Shown piece after piece: positions 10,451 through 22,255 of a DNA stretch of 64,000 nt. Source of the stretch: Amblyomma americanum (taxonomy: Eukaryota > Arthropoda > Arachnida > Ixodida > Ixodidae); assembly GCF_052857255.1 (NCBI RefSeq), contig NC_135505.1, positions 23,294,269-23,358,268 of the forward strand. Reading direction: 5' to 3'. Under the pieces are notes generated by a model. That model ran no database searches. It was given only the letters and a program-made list of their open reading frames with translations, and was not told where the DNA came from. Every line of letters begins with the position of its first letter. The stretch's first letter is position 1. A program made the position numbers and the translations under genes.

Positions 10451-10524
10451 TGCCGCCGGTGGGATCCGAACCCACGACCTCCGAATATCGCGTCCGGTGC
10501 TCTTACCAACTGAGCTACGGCGAC
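10451..10524 (-). tRNA. tRNA-like sequence, probably non-functional (anticodon position CGA)
   Basis: A complete cloverleaf can be drawn: acceptor GTCGCCG with CGGCGGC, D arm GCTC/GAGC, anticodon stem CCGGA/TTCGG, T arm GTGGG-TTCGGAT-CCCAC. The anticodon loop is CGCGATA, with G instead of the universal U at position 33. The B box reads GGTTCGGATCC. It is repeated inside a dispersed unit, so it is best read as a tRNA-derived repeat head rather than a working tRNA gene. Confidence 0.6.
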
Positions 10525-10953
10525 GGCTGTCCAATCTGCTGCTCTCGTGGGTATTTATGTTTACTGGGTGTAAGCGAGCCTTGAGGGTGTTCACCAGCGC
10601 CACCCTCGACCATAGCGGCGGACGTAGCACGTCCTGTAATACCGCGAGCGTGACGTAGAACGTCATCTAACGGTGCGGGCGGAAACTGTGCGAGAGCCCT
10701 CTTATGCTACCTATGGCATCAAGACTGCCAGAACCGAGACCCTCGTTATGCTATTAGCAGACAAGTTAAAGGAAATGAGGGGCCCGTTTTGACAAATTTA
10801 TGAAGGGGGCCAACAGTCACCGAAACCAAGGTGCATAGGGGAACGTTAATTTTTTTTTTTTTTAATGTGTTATGCTTATGAGTTGGATAATAATACTTAG
10901 ATTAATAAATTGCTTAAAGAAAATTACTAATAAAGCAGCAGAAAAAACAACCA

Positions 10954-11027
10954 TGCCGCCGGTGGGATCCGAACCCACGACCTCCGAATATCGCGTCCGG
11001 TGCTCTTACCAACTGAGCTACGGCGAC
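10954..11027 (-). tRNA. tRNA-like sequence, second copy of left arm
   Basis: Same 74-nt cloverleaf as at 10451-10524, in the second unit of the left arm. Confidence 0.6.
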
Positions 11028-11086
11028 GGCTGTCCAATCTGCTGCTGGACAGCAGATTGGACAGCCGAGCAGCAGATTGGACAGCC

Positions 11087-11160
11087 GTCGCCGTAGCTCA
11101 GTTGGTAAGAGCACCGGACGCGATATTCGGAGGTCGTGGGTTCGGATCCCACCGGCGGCA
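11087..11160 (+). tRNA. tRNA-like sequence, first copy of right arm
   Basis: Mirror copy of 10954-11027 across the palindrome centre. It has the same fold and the same aberrant anticodon loop. Confidence 0.6.
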
Positions 11161-11587
11161 TGGTTGTTTTTTCTGCTGCTTTATTAGTAATTTTCTTTAA
11201 GCAATTTATTAATCTAAGTATTATTATCCAACTCATAAGCATAACACATTAAAAAAAAAAAATTAACGTTCCCCTATGCACCTTGGTTTCGGTGACTGTT
11301 GGCCCCCTTCATAAATTTGTCAAAACGGGCCCCTCATTTCCTTTAACTTGTCTGCTAATAGCATAACGAGGGTCTCGGTTCTGGCAGTCTTGATGCCATA
11401 GGTAGCATAAGAGGGCTCTCGCACAGTTTCCGCCCGCACCGTTAGATGACGTTCTACGTCACGCTCGCGGTATTACAGTACGTGCTACGTCCGCCGCTAT
11501 GGTCGAGGGTGGCGCTGGTGAACACTCTCAAGGCTCGCTTACACCCAGTAAACATAAATACCCACGAGAGCAGCAGATTGGACAGCC

Positions 11588-11661
11588 GTCGCCGTAGCTC
11601 AGTTGGTAAGAGCACCGGACGCGATATTCGGAGGTCGTGGGTTCGGATCCCACCGGCGGCA
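11588..11661 (+). tRNA. tRNA-like sequence, second copy of right arm
   Basis: Mirror copy of 10451-10524. Identical cloverleaf. Confidence 0.6.
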
Positions 11662-11812
11662 TGGTTGTTTTTTCTGCTGCTTTATTAGTAATTTTCTTTA
11701 AGCAATTTATTAATCTAAGTATTATTATCCAACTCATAAGCATAACACATTAAAAAAAAAAAAATTAACGTTCCCCTATGCACCTTGGTTTCGGTGACTG
11801 TTGGCCCCCTTC

Positions 11813-12556
<744 letters not shown>

Positions 12557-12568
12557 TCACACTTCCCC

Positions 12569-13855
12569 TTACGCAACCGAACCCCGCAGGGCAAGTTGAA
12601 AAGCACCGCGCGAAAGGTAGGGCTTCAGCCGGGCAACATGAGTCACTTCAATTCGTGCAGAACGACGGCCGCTTGCCGTGAGATGCGCTATGCTGCAATT
12701 GAGCTCGCCAATTTGCTCAATCATAACATAGGGTCCATCGTAGTGACAGATAAGCTTAAGGGACAATCCCCTCTATCGGACAGGCCGCCAGAACAAGATC
12801 AAAGCCGAGGCTGTACCTGACCTGGTGGCGGCGGGCATTGTAGTGCGCTTTGGACCGATCTTGGGATTCGAGAATTCGAAGGCGGGCGAGACGCCGGGCC
12901 TGTTCTGTGAGACGAAGTGTCTCAGCGATGGAGGAATCTTCATGAGGCTCGGCAGAAAATGGTAGTATGGTGTTCAGGGTGCAGCGTAGGCGCCAGCATA
13001 TAGTAAAAAGAAGGGGCTGAAGCTAGTAGTCTCATGGCACGTGGTATTGAAAACGTAGGCGATGAACGGCAGGAAGCTGTCACAGCTTTTGCACTTTGAA
13101 CCAACGTACATTGAGAGCATGTTAGTGATCGTGCGGTTCGTGCGCTCTGTTAGCCCATTCGTCTGGTGATGATAAGGCGAGGAATGGCGAAAATGCGATG
13201 CACAGAAACGGGCGCCACGACGTCAGCTGTGAACTGCCGACCACGGCCACTGATGATAACTTCTGAGAGTGCATGGGGGTGTGCTATGGAGCGCAGCATA
13301 AAAGAGGACACATGATACGCTGTAGACGAGCATCGGGCTGCCGTTTCGTAATACCTTGTAAGGTAATCAACGCAAACCATTATCCAGTGGTTCCCATGAC
13401 AGTATTTGGGAAATGGGCCCCGGAGGTCTATGCCCGCTGGCTCGAACGGTGCGCCGAGTGGTGTCACAAGGTGAAGCTGACCAGGTGCAACGCTAGTAGG
13501 GCGCGTATATCGTTGACACTGAGTGCAGCTGGCGACGTACCGCTCAGTCGTGGCTCACATTTTCGGCCAATAGAAACATGCCTGCGTACGGTGGAGCGTT
13601 TCTTGCCTACCGTAGATGTCCAGATGTAGGGTCGTCGTGCATGGCCTGCAAGACAGAGGTGTGCATGCTCTTCGGAACTACCGGGAGGAAGCGCTGGCCT
13701 TTACGAGAACAGTTTTTTTTCCATAGGAGACCATCTCGCACACAAAAGTGGTTTGTACTGGAGTAGTCTTCAGCCTCCGCAAGGAGAGACTGCACGGTTG
13801 AATCTTTCAGCTGCTCCGCTTTGAATGTGGTGAAATCAGGAAAAGACGTTGACAC
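12569..13855 (-). pseudogene. Gypsy-2 integrase remnants
   Basis: The zinc-binding N-terminal part lies in 13607-13855 (FLPVVPKSMHTSVLQAMHDDPTSGHL). The core is at 13150-13467, with first Asp in AGIDLRGPF. The expected second-Asp string LITDRG reads IISGRG, so that Asp is lost. A C-terminal piece at 12569-12766 has YDGPYVM and IEVTHVARLKPY, the GPY/F region. The pieces are in different frames. Confidence 0.75.
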
Positions 13856-13973
13856 TGACGCGACGCAGTGGTCACAGCAGACCGACTGCTAAACGGGAGG
13901 CGATGTAGCACCTCGTAGTTTTTTGGTGGTGTTTACATAGTATACGGTAGCCGTGCGCCGGCCACCGTATCTA

Positions 13974-14450
13974 TCACACTTGTCTAGACTCCGTCTCAGG
14001 CAGGGGCAACCGCGAAAAACAGTCCGCGTCAGCGTGCCGGCGACCAGGCGACTGTGTAGTCAAACTCTTGTAGCCGGAGAGCCCACCGTGCAAGGCACCC
14101 AGACGGTCCCGAAGGTTAACGAGCCAGCAGAGGGCATGATGGTCGTTGACGAAAGTGAACAGGCGTCCGTATAGATATGAACGGAAACGCTGCGTAGCGA
14201 AGACGACTGCAAGGCATTCCTGTTCGGTGACCGCATAATTGCGTTCCGGGTTACTGAGCGAGCGACTCGCATACGCAACAACGTGCTCTTTGTTGTCGCA
14301 GCTGCTGGATGAGCACAGCGCTGAGGCCCACACCGCTGGCGTCGGTATGAATCTCTGTGGGGGCGGAGGGATCGAAGTAGCGAAGTGCCGGGTGGGACGT
14401 AAGAAGGAATTTTAGGTGGCGGAAGGCGGAGGCGCACTAAGTGGTCCACT
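13974..14450 (-). pseudogene. Gypsy-2 RNase H remnant
   Basis: The frame 13974-14333 shows [30 protein letters not shown] and, after a diverged stretch, HADADCFSRL. This is the standard gypsy RNase H order. The preceding start of the domain, to about 14450, lies in another frame. Confidence 0.78.
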
Positions 14451-14526
14451 CGAAAGCCTCATCTTTCTGAAGCAGGCCTGTCAGGGTGCATGTGATGTCC
14501 GCAAAGCAATGAATAAAGCTGCGAAA

Positions 14527-14935
14527 TTACGGATATAAACACAAGAAACTTCGCAGCTCTTTGACAGACTGTGGTGGCTTGAATGACACGACAGCCGCGG
14601 TCTTAACTGGATCAGGTCTGACGCCGTCTTTGTCAACGAGGGGTCCAAGCACTAACGCTTGACGCACAACAAAGTGGCACTTTTCACAGTTAAGCACAAG
14701 GCCAGCTTTGCGCATACAGTACTCGACGAGAGCTAAATGGTCGTCGTGCTCACTGAACGTCTTTGCGAAACGACAAAATCGTCGAGGTACCACATGCATA
14801 TTTCCCATTTAAAACCACGGAATATAGTGTCCATAAATCTCTCGAAGGTGGCGGGAGCATTGCAAAGGCCGAATGGCCTTACATTAAATTCATAAAGGCC
14901 GTCAGACGTAATAAACGTTGTTTTGTCTTTGTGCG
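14527..14935 (-). pseudogene. Gypsy-2 RT, C-terminal half
   Basis: The translation near 14780-14930 reads FITSDGLYEFNVRPFGLCNAPATF and continues to the catalytic WYLDDFVV box (about 14765-14790). The frame 14527-14808 continues with AGLVLNCEKCHF and the thumb region. The YLDD box is intact although the gene is not. Confidence 0.8.
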
Positions 14936-14979
14936 CGGGATGCAGAGGAATTTGCCAGCATGCCGAACCTCCCCCAGGA

Positions 14980-15142
14980 TGTTACGCTGGGGGTTTATTC
15001 AGACCACGACGGGCGACTGAAAACCAGCTGTGTCCGCTTGCCGACCACGAGACGCATCCACCTCGTTCTCCTGATCTTCTGCGTAGTGAGGGATTAAGCG
15101 ATGCCGACAAAATAGAATAGGCATCGCCTCTTCATGGGCGTC

Positions 15143-15145
<3 letters not shown>
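14980..15145 (-). repeat. Gypsy-2 LTR candidate, 166 bp
   Basis: On minus it starts TGTGACG and ends CGTAACA. It contains AATAAA near its end and is followed by TCCTGGGGGAGGT, a primer-site-like leader. There is only one copy, so the boundaries are inferred. Confidence 0.45.

Positions 15146-15218
<73 letters not shown>
15145..15218. repeat. (TA)n tract
   Basis: About 74 bases of alternating A/T between gypsy-2 and the next tRNA-like unit. Confidence 0.97.
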
Positions 15219-15219
<1 letters not shown>

Positions 15220-15511
15220 GAGGGTGGCGCTGGTGAACACTCTCAAGGTTCGCTTACAAGCAGGACATAAATACCCACGAGAGCAGCAGATCGGACAGCC
15301 GTCGCCGTAGCTCAATTGGTAAGAGCACCGGACGCGATATTCGGAGGTCATGGGTTCGGATCCAACCGGCGGCATGGTTGTTTTTTTCTGCTGCTTTATA
15401 AGTAATTTTCTTTAAACATCGATGAATTGCCACTACAAATTATAAAAAATAAAAAAAAAACAGATTAGAAACATTTCCCTATGTACCTTGGTTTCGTTGA
15501 CTCTTGGCTTT

Positions 15512-15514
<3 letters not shown>
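15219..15514 (+). repeat. tRNA-like repeat unit between two (TA)n tracts
   Basis: Plus-oriented partial unit, beginning at GAGGGTGGCGCTGGTGAACAC and ending at GACTCTTGGCTTTCTT. Both ends abut (TA)n tracts. The tRNA-like core is at 15301-15374. Confidence 0.88.
15301..15374 (+). tRNA. tRNA-like sequence in isolated unit
   Basis: Same cloverleaf with a few substitutions (AATTGG in the D loop, TTCGGATCCAAC in the T arm). Non-functional anticodon loop as in the other copies. Confidence 0.5.

Positions 15515-15579
<65 letters not shown>
15515..15579. repeat. (TA)n tract
   Basis: About 65 bases of alternating A/T. Confidence 0.97.
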
Positions 15580-15583
<4 letters not shown>

Positions 15584-16095
15584 ACGCCATCTGGTTTGTA
15601 CCGCAGGTTAAATTATCCAGTAAGTTAAAGGATCTTATTGACATCAAGGTATTTATACACAGATTTGAAAAAGTCGTTGGCCATAAAGCAGAAAAGTAAT
15701 AATTTCTATGGGAAACCAGCGGTCGCATAAATTTATTAAAGAACAATAAATAAGTATATCAACTGAATAATACTCAGGACAGTTCCCCAATAAAATATGC
15801 TTAGAATATTGAGGTTAGGAAGGATAGAATATTTGTCCTTGCTAACATTACCGACATCTGGAGATATTACTTCAAATAGCAGACTTATCTTAACGATGAA
15901 CATGAATAAAATTGGGCCGACAAGCAAAACAAAGCTTGCCAGGTATTTTCCGAGATCAGGCCGATATGGTAACTAAATGCAACAAAATGCACTCAGTTCT
16001 AAGTTGAATGAAGGGCTGTTGCTCATTTAACAAACAATATGCATTATTAGGAATGGAACAGAGCATGGGCCTTCTTAGGCCTTCAGTTTTATAGT
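15580..16095. other. AT-rich stretch, nothing recognised
   Basis: No coding pattern, RNA gene or repeat family recognised. Open frames are short and reflect base composition. Confidence 0.6.
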
Positions 16096-17333
16096 TGATA
16101 AAAATATAATGAAAAACTTTCTTAATCTAGACTTACCAGGCACTAAATGTCTTTCAGGAGAATTTAAAAAAAATTGGAACGTTTCATAAATCTGTGTCAA
16201 AGTTCTTTTTTGGAATTTTTAAAATTTACTATGATTTCAACGCCTAATTACAACTCATCTGCCCGCTCTTAAAGTACTAATTCTGTCCGACGATAGTAAA
16301 AAGGACATTAATGCTGGGAAAAAATTCAGCGTCAGGTTCGCACTTTTTTTGTCCCATTATTGTCCCAAAGACTGCTCTCATGTCCAACATTCTCGGATAA
16401 AAATTTTGGATATTGAAAAATTGTAAGATACTCTTATAGAAATATTCAAGGTAATGATGCATTCTTTTGATGCTTAACTAAATCTTTCTTTTAACGTGTT
16501 TCGATCGATCGCATCGAGCAATTAAGACTGCCTTAGAAAACCAATGGGCAACTCTTCTGATGAAAGCAGATATGTTAACTGCAAAAAAAAAATGCAAGAC
16601 TGAGGTTAGATGGTATGTGGATATATTGATTTTTATACTGAAATGTCATATCAGATAAAAAAATTGCTTTCATAAACTGTTTCCCGCTCAAAAATACTTT
16701 TGTACTGAATATTGCGTATATGTTCGGTGCCCCAATTTTCAAAAATGTTAGATATTTTTGCTGTGAAATTATAGTAGGCAACAAATATTTTTGCATGCCT
16801 CCAAAGAGCAAAAGATTCTTAGAACTGCAGAAAAAGTAATGAAGTTCTACAAAATGCTATTTTACCATCTGCGGGAATCCGAATTAGCCATTTGGCGAAG
16901 TCGGCAAAACATCTTCGACCACGTGTGATATACAATTTCTACAAAAAAAAACTTACACTGTTTAATGAAGCCATTACCTTCAATATTTCTATAACAGTGC
17001 CTTAAAATTTTTCAGTATTCAAAATTTCTGTCCAAGAATGTCGGACATGAGGGCAGTTTTTTGAACAATAATGGGTTAAAAAGAAGTGTAGACCTGACGC
17101 TGCAATTTTTTCTCAATAAAATCTCTCCTTTTTATTATCTTCGGAGAGAATCTGTACTTTAAGAGCGGGCAGATGATTTGTAATTAGGCGCTGAGATGAT
17201 CTAAAATTCGCGATTCCAAAAAGAAAACCTTTGGCGGAGATTTTAAAGAAACATTAATTTTTTTTTTAATTTCTCTAAACGACCTTTAGTGTCTAGTATT
17301 TCTGGATGAAGAAGTTTTTCATTATATTGTTGT
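16096..17333. mobile_element. Foldback element with ~370-bp imperfect inverted repeats, non-coding
   Basis: The left arm (about 16096-16470) and right arm (about 16965-17333) are inverted copies. For example, GCCTAATTACAA-TCATCTGCCCGCTCTTAAAGTAC at 16242-16278 returns inverted at 17157-17195. ATAATGAAAAACTT near 16107 returns inverted at the right end. The ~500-bp centre is AT-rich with no plausible gene. This suits a non-autonomous DNA transposon or foldback element. No clear target duplication was found. Confidence 0.7.
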
Positions 17334-17355
17334 TAGGGGTGGAGCCACCCCTAAC
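17332..17355. repeat. 24-bp hairpin palindrome
   Basis: GTTAGGGGTGG-AG-CCACCCCTAAC, directly after the foldback element and before the P-like transposase region. Confidence 0.9.
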
Positions 17356-17409
17356 TGGACTTAAAAATGGTGTCCTTGGCATCCTTACTACCAGCATGTG
17401 TATGTCCGG

Positions 17410-17441
17410 ACCAAAGTCACTGGAACTCTGAAAGTACCGCC
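17410..17441 (+). repeat. Candidate left terminal inverted repeat of the P-like element
   Basis: The core CACTGGAACTCTGAAA, with flanks, matches 27649-27680 in inverted orientation over 32 bases with about three mismatches. The pair brackets the P-like transposase. It could instead be a shared promoter motif. Confidence 0.35.
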
Positions 17442-17636
17442 GGTGTTTTCTCTTTGCTGCCGCGCCGCCTATTAGCCAGTTGAGACCACGTGGTTAAATG
17501 CCATGGATGGTCCACCCGCAGCCGACGGGGCGTAGTGGCGCAGTGCTTCGGATGTGGTTGGCCGGCGTGCTTCACGAAGTAGTAAAGCGCTCTGAGCACA
17601 AAACAGGAACAAAGTGGTAACTCTGGGCCTCCAAGG

Positions 17637-17798
17637 ATGCCGCGATGTTGCGCCATCGGATACAGCAATCGTAGAGAATGCGGCAAAGCCCTATTTGTGA
17701 TCCTAAGCGGGAAGTCTGACAGTAAAGGAAGGGCTGTATGGCTGCACCGCATTTGCCGCCACAAATATATCTCAACAAAGGACGCCCGGCTCTGCGAG
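17637..17798 (+). pseudogene. P-like transposase exon 1: THAP domain, N-terminal half
   Basis: Begins MPRCCAIGYSNR, the M-P-x-C-C-x(2-4)-C start of THAP zinc fingers, with Cys at the second position of the pair changed to Tyr (expected GCSN). It continues KALFVILSGK and RAVWLHRICR and ends LCE. The exon ends at CGAG|GTAAGC, a strong 5' splice site, in phase 0. Confidence 0.85.
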
Positions 17799-17896
17799 GT
17801 AAGCATCGTGCAAACTTATGTGCTGTGACCTCCGCCAGTTATTTGTTTATTCTGCATTTCACCAGTTGACATCCCTATGTGGCCTGGTTTGTACGG

Positions 17897-17897
<1 letters not shown>

Positions 17898-17926
<29 letters not shown>
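17898..17926. repeat. (GAT)n microsatellite
   Basis: Uninterrupted TGA/GAT triplets over about 29 bases. Confidence 0.95.
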
Positions 17927-17927
<1 letters not shown>

Positions 17928-17999
17928 CCTCTGGTTGAATGGCACGTACCCACGGTGGGGGATTGGCCAGGGTACATTGTACGGTTCTCTAAATGATTT

Positions 18000-18125
18000 T
18001 GTGCGCGCGCCCTTGAGTATGCATGCGCGTGAGTGTGCATGTGCGTGTGTGTACATGTGCGTGGGTGTGCATTTGTGTGTGCGCTAGCGTATGTGCATGT
18101 GATGCATGTGTACTCGCGCGCCCGT
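18000..18125. repeat. Degenerate (TG/CG)n alternating purine-pyrimidine tract
   Basis: Long stretch of GTGTGCATGTGCG-type alternation. It is low complexity, with Z-DNA potential. Confidence 0.85.
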
Positions 18126-18224
18126 GTGTATCTGACAGCTATGTTTACGGAGACGTTGTTGTACGATATTTTTTCTCTGCTGGTCATCGGTCTTAGCTAA
18201 TGAGGATGAAATAAAAATAAATCG

Positions 18225-18470
18225 TGGAGTTTAACGTCTCAGAGTGATACATTACCATTGAGGGACGCCGAAGTGGAGGATTTTGGGTGAATTTATACCA
18301 CCTGGGATTCTTTAACACCCAATTGCAGCGCAGTGCACACGGGCGTTTTTGTATTTCACCTCCATCGAAATACGGCCACACCGGCCAGGATCGAGCCCGG
18401 GACCTTGGGATCAGTAACCGAACGCCAAAGCCAATGAGTCACGGAAGCTGGTTTACTTCAGTAAGAATGC
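18225..18470 (-). mobile_element. tRNA-headed SINE
   Basis: On minus, the head carries TGACTCATTGGC and GGGCTCGATCC (B-box-like). The body has GATGGAGGTGAAATAC, CGCCCGTGTGCACTGCG and CCCAGGTGG, the same order as the SINE copies at 36652 and 62268. No target duplication was identified. Confidence 0.75.
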
Positions 18471-18644
18471 TCAGTGAGTGCTGACATATTCTAGGAAACG
18501 CATCGCTCGAAAAATCTGTAATTTCACCGCAAGATACTGTATGTGATTTAGTATGCTTAGAGGTTTGCAAGACGTGCAAAATACATTTCCACATTTTGGG
18601 GCAACATACTTCAGTTGCTGGCTTGGTTCCCCCTCGTTGGCAAG

Positions 18645-19012
18645 ACCACTTTGCTGCAGACCAACTTGAAAAGTAAAACTTGGTGCTGGGCTAGTTGGTT
18701 AAGCATTTCTTTGAAACAGGTCAGAGCTAAAAAAGACAAACACAAGGCGGGAGAACAAGGCGAGAACGCTAATCACTGTCGTGTCGTCGTTCTCCCACCT
18801 TGTGTTTGGCTTTTTTAGCGCTGACCTGTTTCAAAGAAACAGCTTGAAAACGTTTGTGTTGATGGCAAAAAATGTTCAAGTGGAATGCAATTCTCAGCAT
18901 TTTTGCTTACGCACCACCAAAAAGCGAACAGAATATGCCTTTCTCTCGTGTACCTCCAGCTCTGTCACATACTGTTACTGCAACAGCTGAACAGCAAGAT
19001 GATGAGCTGAAT
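18645..19012 (+). pseudogene. P-like transposase exon 2: THAP domain, C-terminal half, with insertion
   Basis: HFAADQLE at 18648-18671 supplies the C-x2-H end of THAP. A 170-bp PLE terminal hairpin then intervenes, flanked by CTTGAAAA (18665-18672, 18843-18850). Coding resumes with NVCVDGKK and, one frameshift on, KWNAILSIF, the AVPTIF-like end of THAP. A low-complexity tail follows. The acceptor near 18644 is decayed. Confidence 0.75.
18673..18842 (-). mobile_element. PLE terminal hairpin inserted in THAP exon
   Basis: A 170-bp insertion flanked by CTTGAAAA repeats. On the minus strand its end reads ATG-CTT-AAC-CAA-CTA-GCC-CAG (MLNQLAQ), the PLE terminal signature. The rest is an imperfect inverted repeat: TTTCTTTGAAACAGGTCAG at the left returns inverted at 18821-18840, with a ~30-base loop. 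Confidence 0.75.
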
Positions 19013-19469
19013 AAGTATATTATTATTCTCTTATTGAAACGATTTTGATAATTAAATTCGAGGTATTTTTTTCACCAGGTCCAAATACTAACCACCACTT
19101 ACTGGAAGGGAAAGAAGCGCAACCAATCTGTGAAACTGACACCGGCAGCCAAGGTGACCTTCACATTTGGAAGGGAAAGGTTTGTGCTGCTACTGGTTGT
19201 CTTTTGCAGCGTTGCTTAAAACAAAATCATTTCGAACATGTGCTGGACATGCAAGTTTTCTGGAAAGATTTACGAACTGAAATACAATGTGCAAAATGAC
19301 TATCCTGCTGGTCTCATTGAAGCTGCATCATGAGAAAGAAATGACCCGGGTAATTGTGACTGTGGGGAAGTAGATGCAGCTCTGACTGTGGTAAAGTAGA
19401 CTTGGAGGCAAAGAGACGGAGAAAGGCCGAGTTTTAACGGGGCCAGCTAAACGAATCCATAGGATGCCT

Positions 19470-19661
19470 TCTTGAAGAAGACCAAATCTATATGCTGGAA
19501 AGGGCACCAAGATACGTTCTTCTTGGAAAAATGCTACGGTGGAAGGCGCACTGAAGCTGCGACTCGCACGTGTCTCTGGTGGTACCTGCGGGAAACTGGC
19601 CGGCCTCTTCCAGCAAAAAGGGCCCTGCAAAGCCACATAAAGGACGTCAAAATGCCTACAG
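19470..19661 (+). pseudogene. P-like transposase central exon
   Basis: After a stop or frame change the plus translation reads WYLRETGRPLPAKRAL and IKDVKMPT, the conserved G-Y-x-x-L-R-x-x-G-x-P-L-P block of P-type transposases upstream of the catalytic core. It ends ACAG|GTAAAA. The stretch 19013-19469 may hold another small exon (19080-19187), but I could not confirm it. Confidence 0.7.
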
Positions 19662-19914
19662 GTAAAAAAAAACATTATTTGCATGACCTTTAAGTATCTT
19701 AACTGAGTGGTACGGAAAGCTGGGCTAGTTGGTTACTGCTATCCATGGCAAAACAGCGCGGAAAAACACGAGGATGGAACAAACACGACGACACGAGCGC
19801 TGACTTTCAACTGGTGAGTTATTACGCACATATGTATATATACTGTTCCCGCTAAACACTAACCAGAACACAAAATATTGAAGAAACACTGCGTCATCAC
19901 TGAAAATCATAAAT

Positions 19915-21673
19915 CTACATTTCCACAAATGCATGCTTCATAAAGGTGATTTCGCGGTTAGCCACTGATAATGAGGGCTTGCGAATGCGTGCTGCACCCC
20001 CCTTGTCAATGTAATATGCCTCTACAAGTTTCCTTACTATCTGATCCTTATGTTTGAACATGACGAATGTCTGATGAAGCAATGGGGCGCACGTACGCTT
20101 AAGTTGCCTGCAGTGCAGCGCCAAATTCGAAAAGGCTGCCCTGTCCAAGGAATTATGATGCTCCCTCAGGCATTCGTTGAGACATGGCCCATGCTGGCCA
20201 ACATACCATCCACCGCATAAAAGGGGAATCTTGTATACAACGTCTTCGGCGCACTCATCCTTCCTTTCTACGTGTGCTATGGTACAACCATCACCGATCC
20301 TCCTTCCTAGTAGGTTCTCTCGATTCCGCTGCAAAGCTCGGCAAATGTTGCTTAATTTACTGCGAGACGAAAATACAACATCAATTTGAAATTGTCGCCT
20401 TACTTTCTTGAGACGGTGTGATAATGCGTGGGCGTAAGGGATGACAGCGATCTTCCGGCAATTCGAGACTTCATTTTTCTGAGGAACACGCTTATGGTCT
20501 GATTTGATTTTGGCCATCAACATTTCGCATAACCTTCCGATAGTTGCCTCAGGAAAACCAGCGTCATTAAGCCTGGAAATTTGGCCTTGCGCACTTTCCT
20601 CAATAAGATGGACACACGACTTGGTGAGAGCGGCGCGAACACAAGACAGGGCGATGCGGTCCTTTACCAGCTTAGAATGTCCAGACTGAAAACTGAGTAA
20701 GGGCTTGACGGAGCGAGGCGAAGAGAGCCAGCAAACGTGTCCGGGCTCAAGTCTCAGCTCCACATCCAGGAACTGTATCCTACCTTGGTTAACGGTCTCC
20801 GTGGTGAAAGCAAGTCCTTGACTATTTCTGAGAAATGTGTTCACGACATCCTGCGTGCATCCTTCGTTTTCTACAAAAACGAGGTAATCTTTCACGTATC
20901 TGTGTACTTTCAGTACACCGTCCGCTAACTCTCCTGCAATTGCGTTGTCGATTCTGCTAAAGAACATATCACTTAGCAGCGGAGCCACGCGAGAACCAAT
21001 GCATATCCCGGAACTCTGTATAAACACACCGTCATGCCATGCAACAATGGTAGACCGGAGGTACATACACAGCAGTACAAGAAAAGCATCAACCGATACA
21101 TCACAAACATTGCGGAAGCGCACTTCGTCATTGTCCTCACATATACATTTCCTTACAAAGGACAGCAAACAATCATAGAGAATAGAATAGTATAAATCCT
21201 CGACACGAGCGCCTTCAAATGCAAGGGAAGCAAGCGCCTTCTGTAAGTAGCTGGAAACAACAAGCTGCCAAGTTTCCCTCTGCGAAATTATGAACCGAAA
21301 CAGAAATTCTATTTTATGGGTTTTAACGGTAAAATATATTTCAAGCGTACTGCGTTTCGATTTCTTTACGAATTCACTCAAACGGTCAAGACTAACCTTT
21401 TTAAGAAGGGCAGCGGCACGTCTCAACTCTTGCGGCATTCTCTTTCACTTGTCGAAAATTCTTCGACATGGCAGCAAACGCTTTGTCCGAGGACACATTC
21501 TGTTTTATCACAACAAAGCACCCCTCTTTGTCTGCTATCAGCGGTCTCAGGTTCTTCGCGGTCAGGTGGTTCACCAATGCGCCATACCCTTTTGGAGCCT
21601 TACGCTTGCCAAGGGAACCTTGAACAGCTGCGAAGCACTGGGAGACGCACTGCTGGCGCTGCCTAACTGGCAT
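19915..21673 (-). pseudogene. PLE-4 RT and GIY-YIG protein, broken
   Basis: Two frames (21401-21673 and 19915-21438) give LIADKEGCFVV, LEIYFTVKTHK, GICIGSRVAPLLSDMFFSRID, HRYVKDYLVF, FLDVELRL and GIY-YIG VVYKIPLLCGGWYVGQHG with CLREHH. Two catalytic defects are visible. The Asp of motif A (FSIDVEDL in relatives) falls in a deletion ending GARVEDLYYS. The YVDD box is YVKD. Confidence 0.85.
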
Positions 21674-21814
21674 ACTGAAGGCAAACTGAAGAAGCGCCAG
21701 GAAGGTGAACTAACCATCCGTGCCTTCAGAAAGAAAGAAAGACTAAATTGCCGTTATTCCTTACATTCATTGCCTGTCCCACAATCTCAACAAAATTGGG
21801 ACGAAAGATAATGT

Positions 21815-22255
21815 TCATGTGGTTTTTTCTGCCCTTGACAAACTAAGTGCGCTGTCCAAAAAAAAGCTTTGCCCACCGATAAACGTCCCCAAAAGCTTCA
21901 GTGCACCAATAACCACAGGAAAAAATTCGTGAAATGTACTGAAGGCATTGTTTATGACATCCCTCTCCCTTGTGGTAAGTGGTATGTTGGTCAGTTTGGT
22001 CGTTGCTTGAATGAGAGACTTCGCGAACACAAAAATAACTTGAGAACTTTTACTGGCAGTAATCTGGTTTCGCACTTTAAGGAGTGTGGTTGTGCGCCAT
22101 TTCTGGAGAAGTGATCGATCGTTGCCAGACACCGGCATCAGTTTACATGTGAGATTGTTGCAGCAGTTCGTATCGCTGCCTTGCACGATAAATGTGTAAG
22201 CAAGCCGTCTCTCTCCCTGCCCAAAAGAGAACTGGCCTTCTTAAAGAATCGCTGA
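21815..22255 (+). pseudogene. PLE GIY-YIG fragment (plus strand)
   Basis: The frame 21869-22114 contains IVYDIPLPCGKWYVGQFGRCLNERLREHK, a complete GIY-YIG N-terminal half with Y...YVG, Arg and Glu-His. After a stop it continues to LSLPKRELAFLKNR near 22250, followed by a 3' UTR to about 22440. Confidence 0.82.

Larger units (their letters stand above)
10251..11046 (-). repeat. Tandem ~0.5-kb tRNA-like repeat units (left arm)
   Basis: Unit landmarks on + are TTTGACAAA-TTAT, CAACAGTCACCGAAACC, a T-run, GCAGCAGAAAAAAC, the tRNA-like sequence, CCACCCTCGACC, GCGAGAGCCCTCTTATG and GCAGACAAG. The first two landmarks recur about 500 bases apart (10281 and about 10785), so units are head to tail. There is no protein-coding content. 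Confidence 0.85.
12557..15145 (-). mobile_element. Gypsy-2: decayed Ty3/gypsy element
   Basis: On the minus strand, from right to left: a short LTR candidate (14980-15145), a leader fragment, the C-terminal half of RT, RNase H, and integrase to a GPY/F-like tail at about 12570. Gag, protease and the N half of RT are missing. The leader jumps straight into RT near 14935, an internal deletion. Multiple stops and frameshifts make it non-functional. No 3' LTR is seen. Confidence 0.85.

Noticed and set aside
10451..11661. Functional tRNA gene cluster
   Set aside because: The fold is good, but U33 is missing from the anticodon loop in every copy, the B box is altered, and the copies move with a larger repeat unit.
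15481..15746. Open frames with long Ile-Tyr runs here and at 29868-30546 and 45443-45722
   Set aside because: They are translations of (TA)n tracts and not genes.
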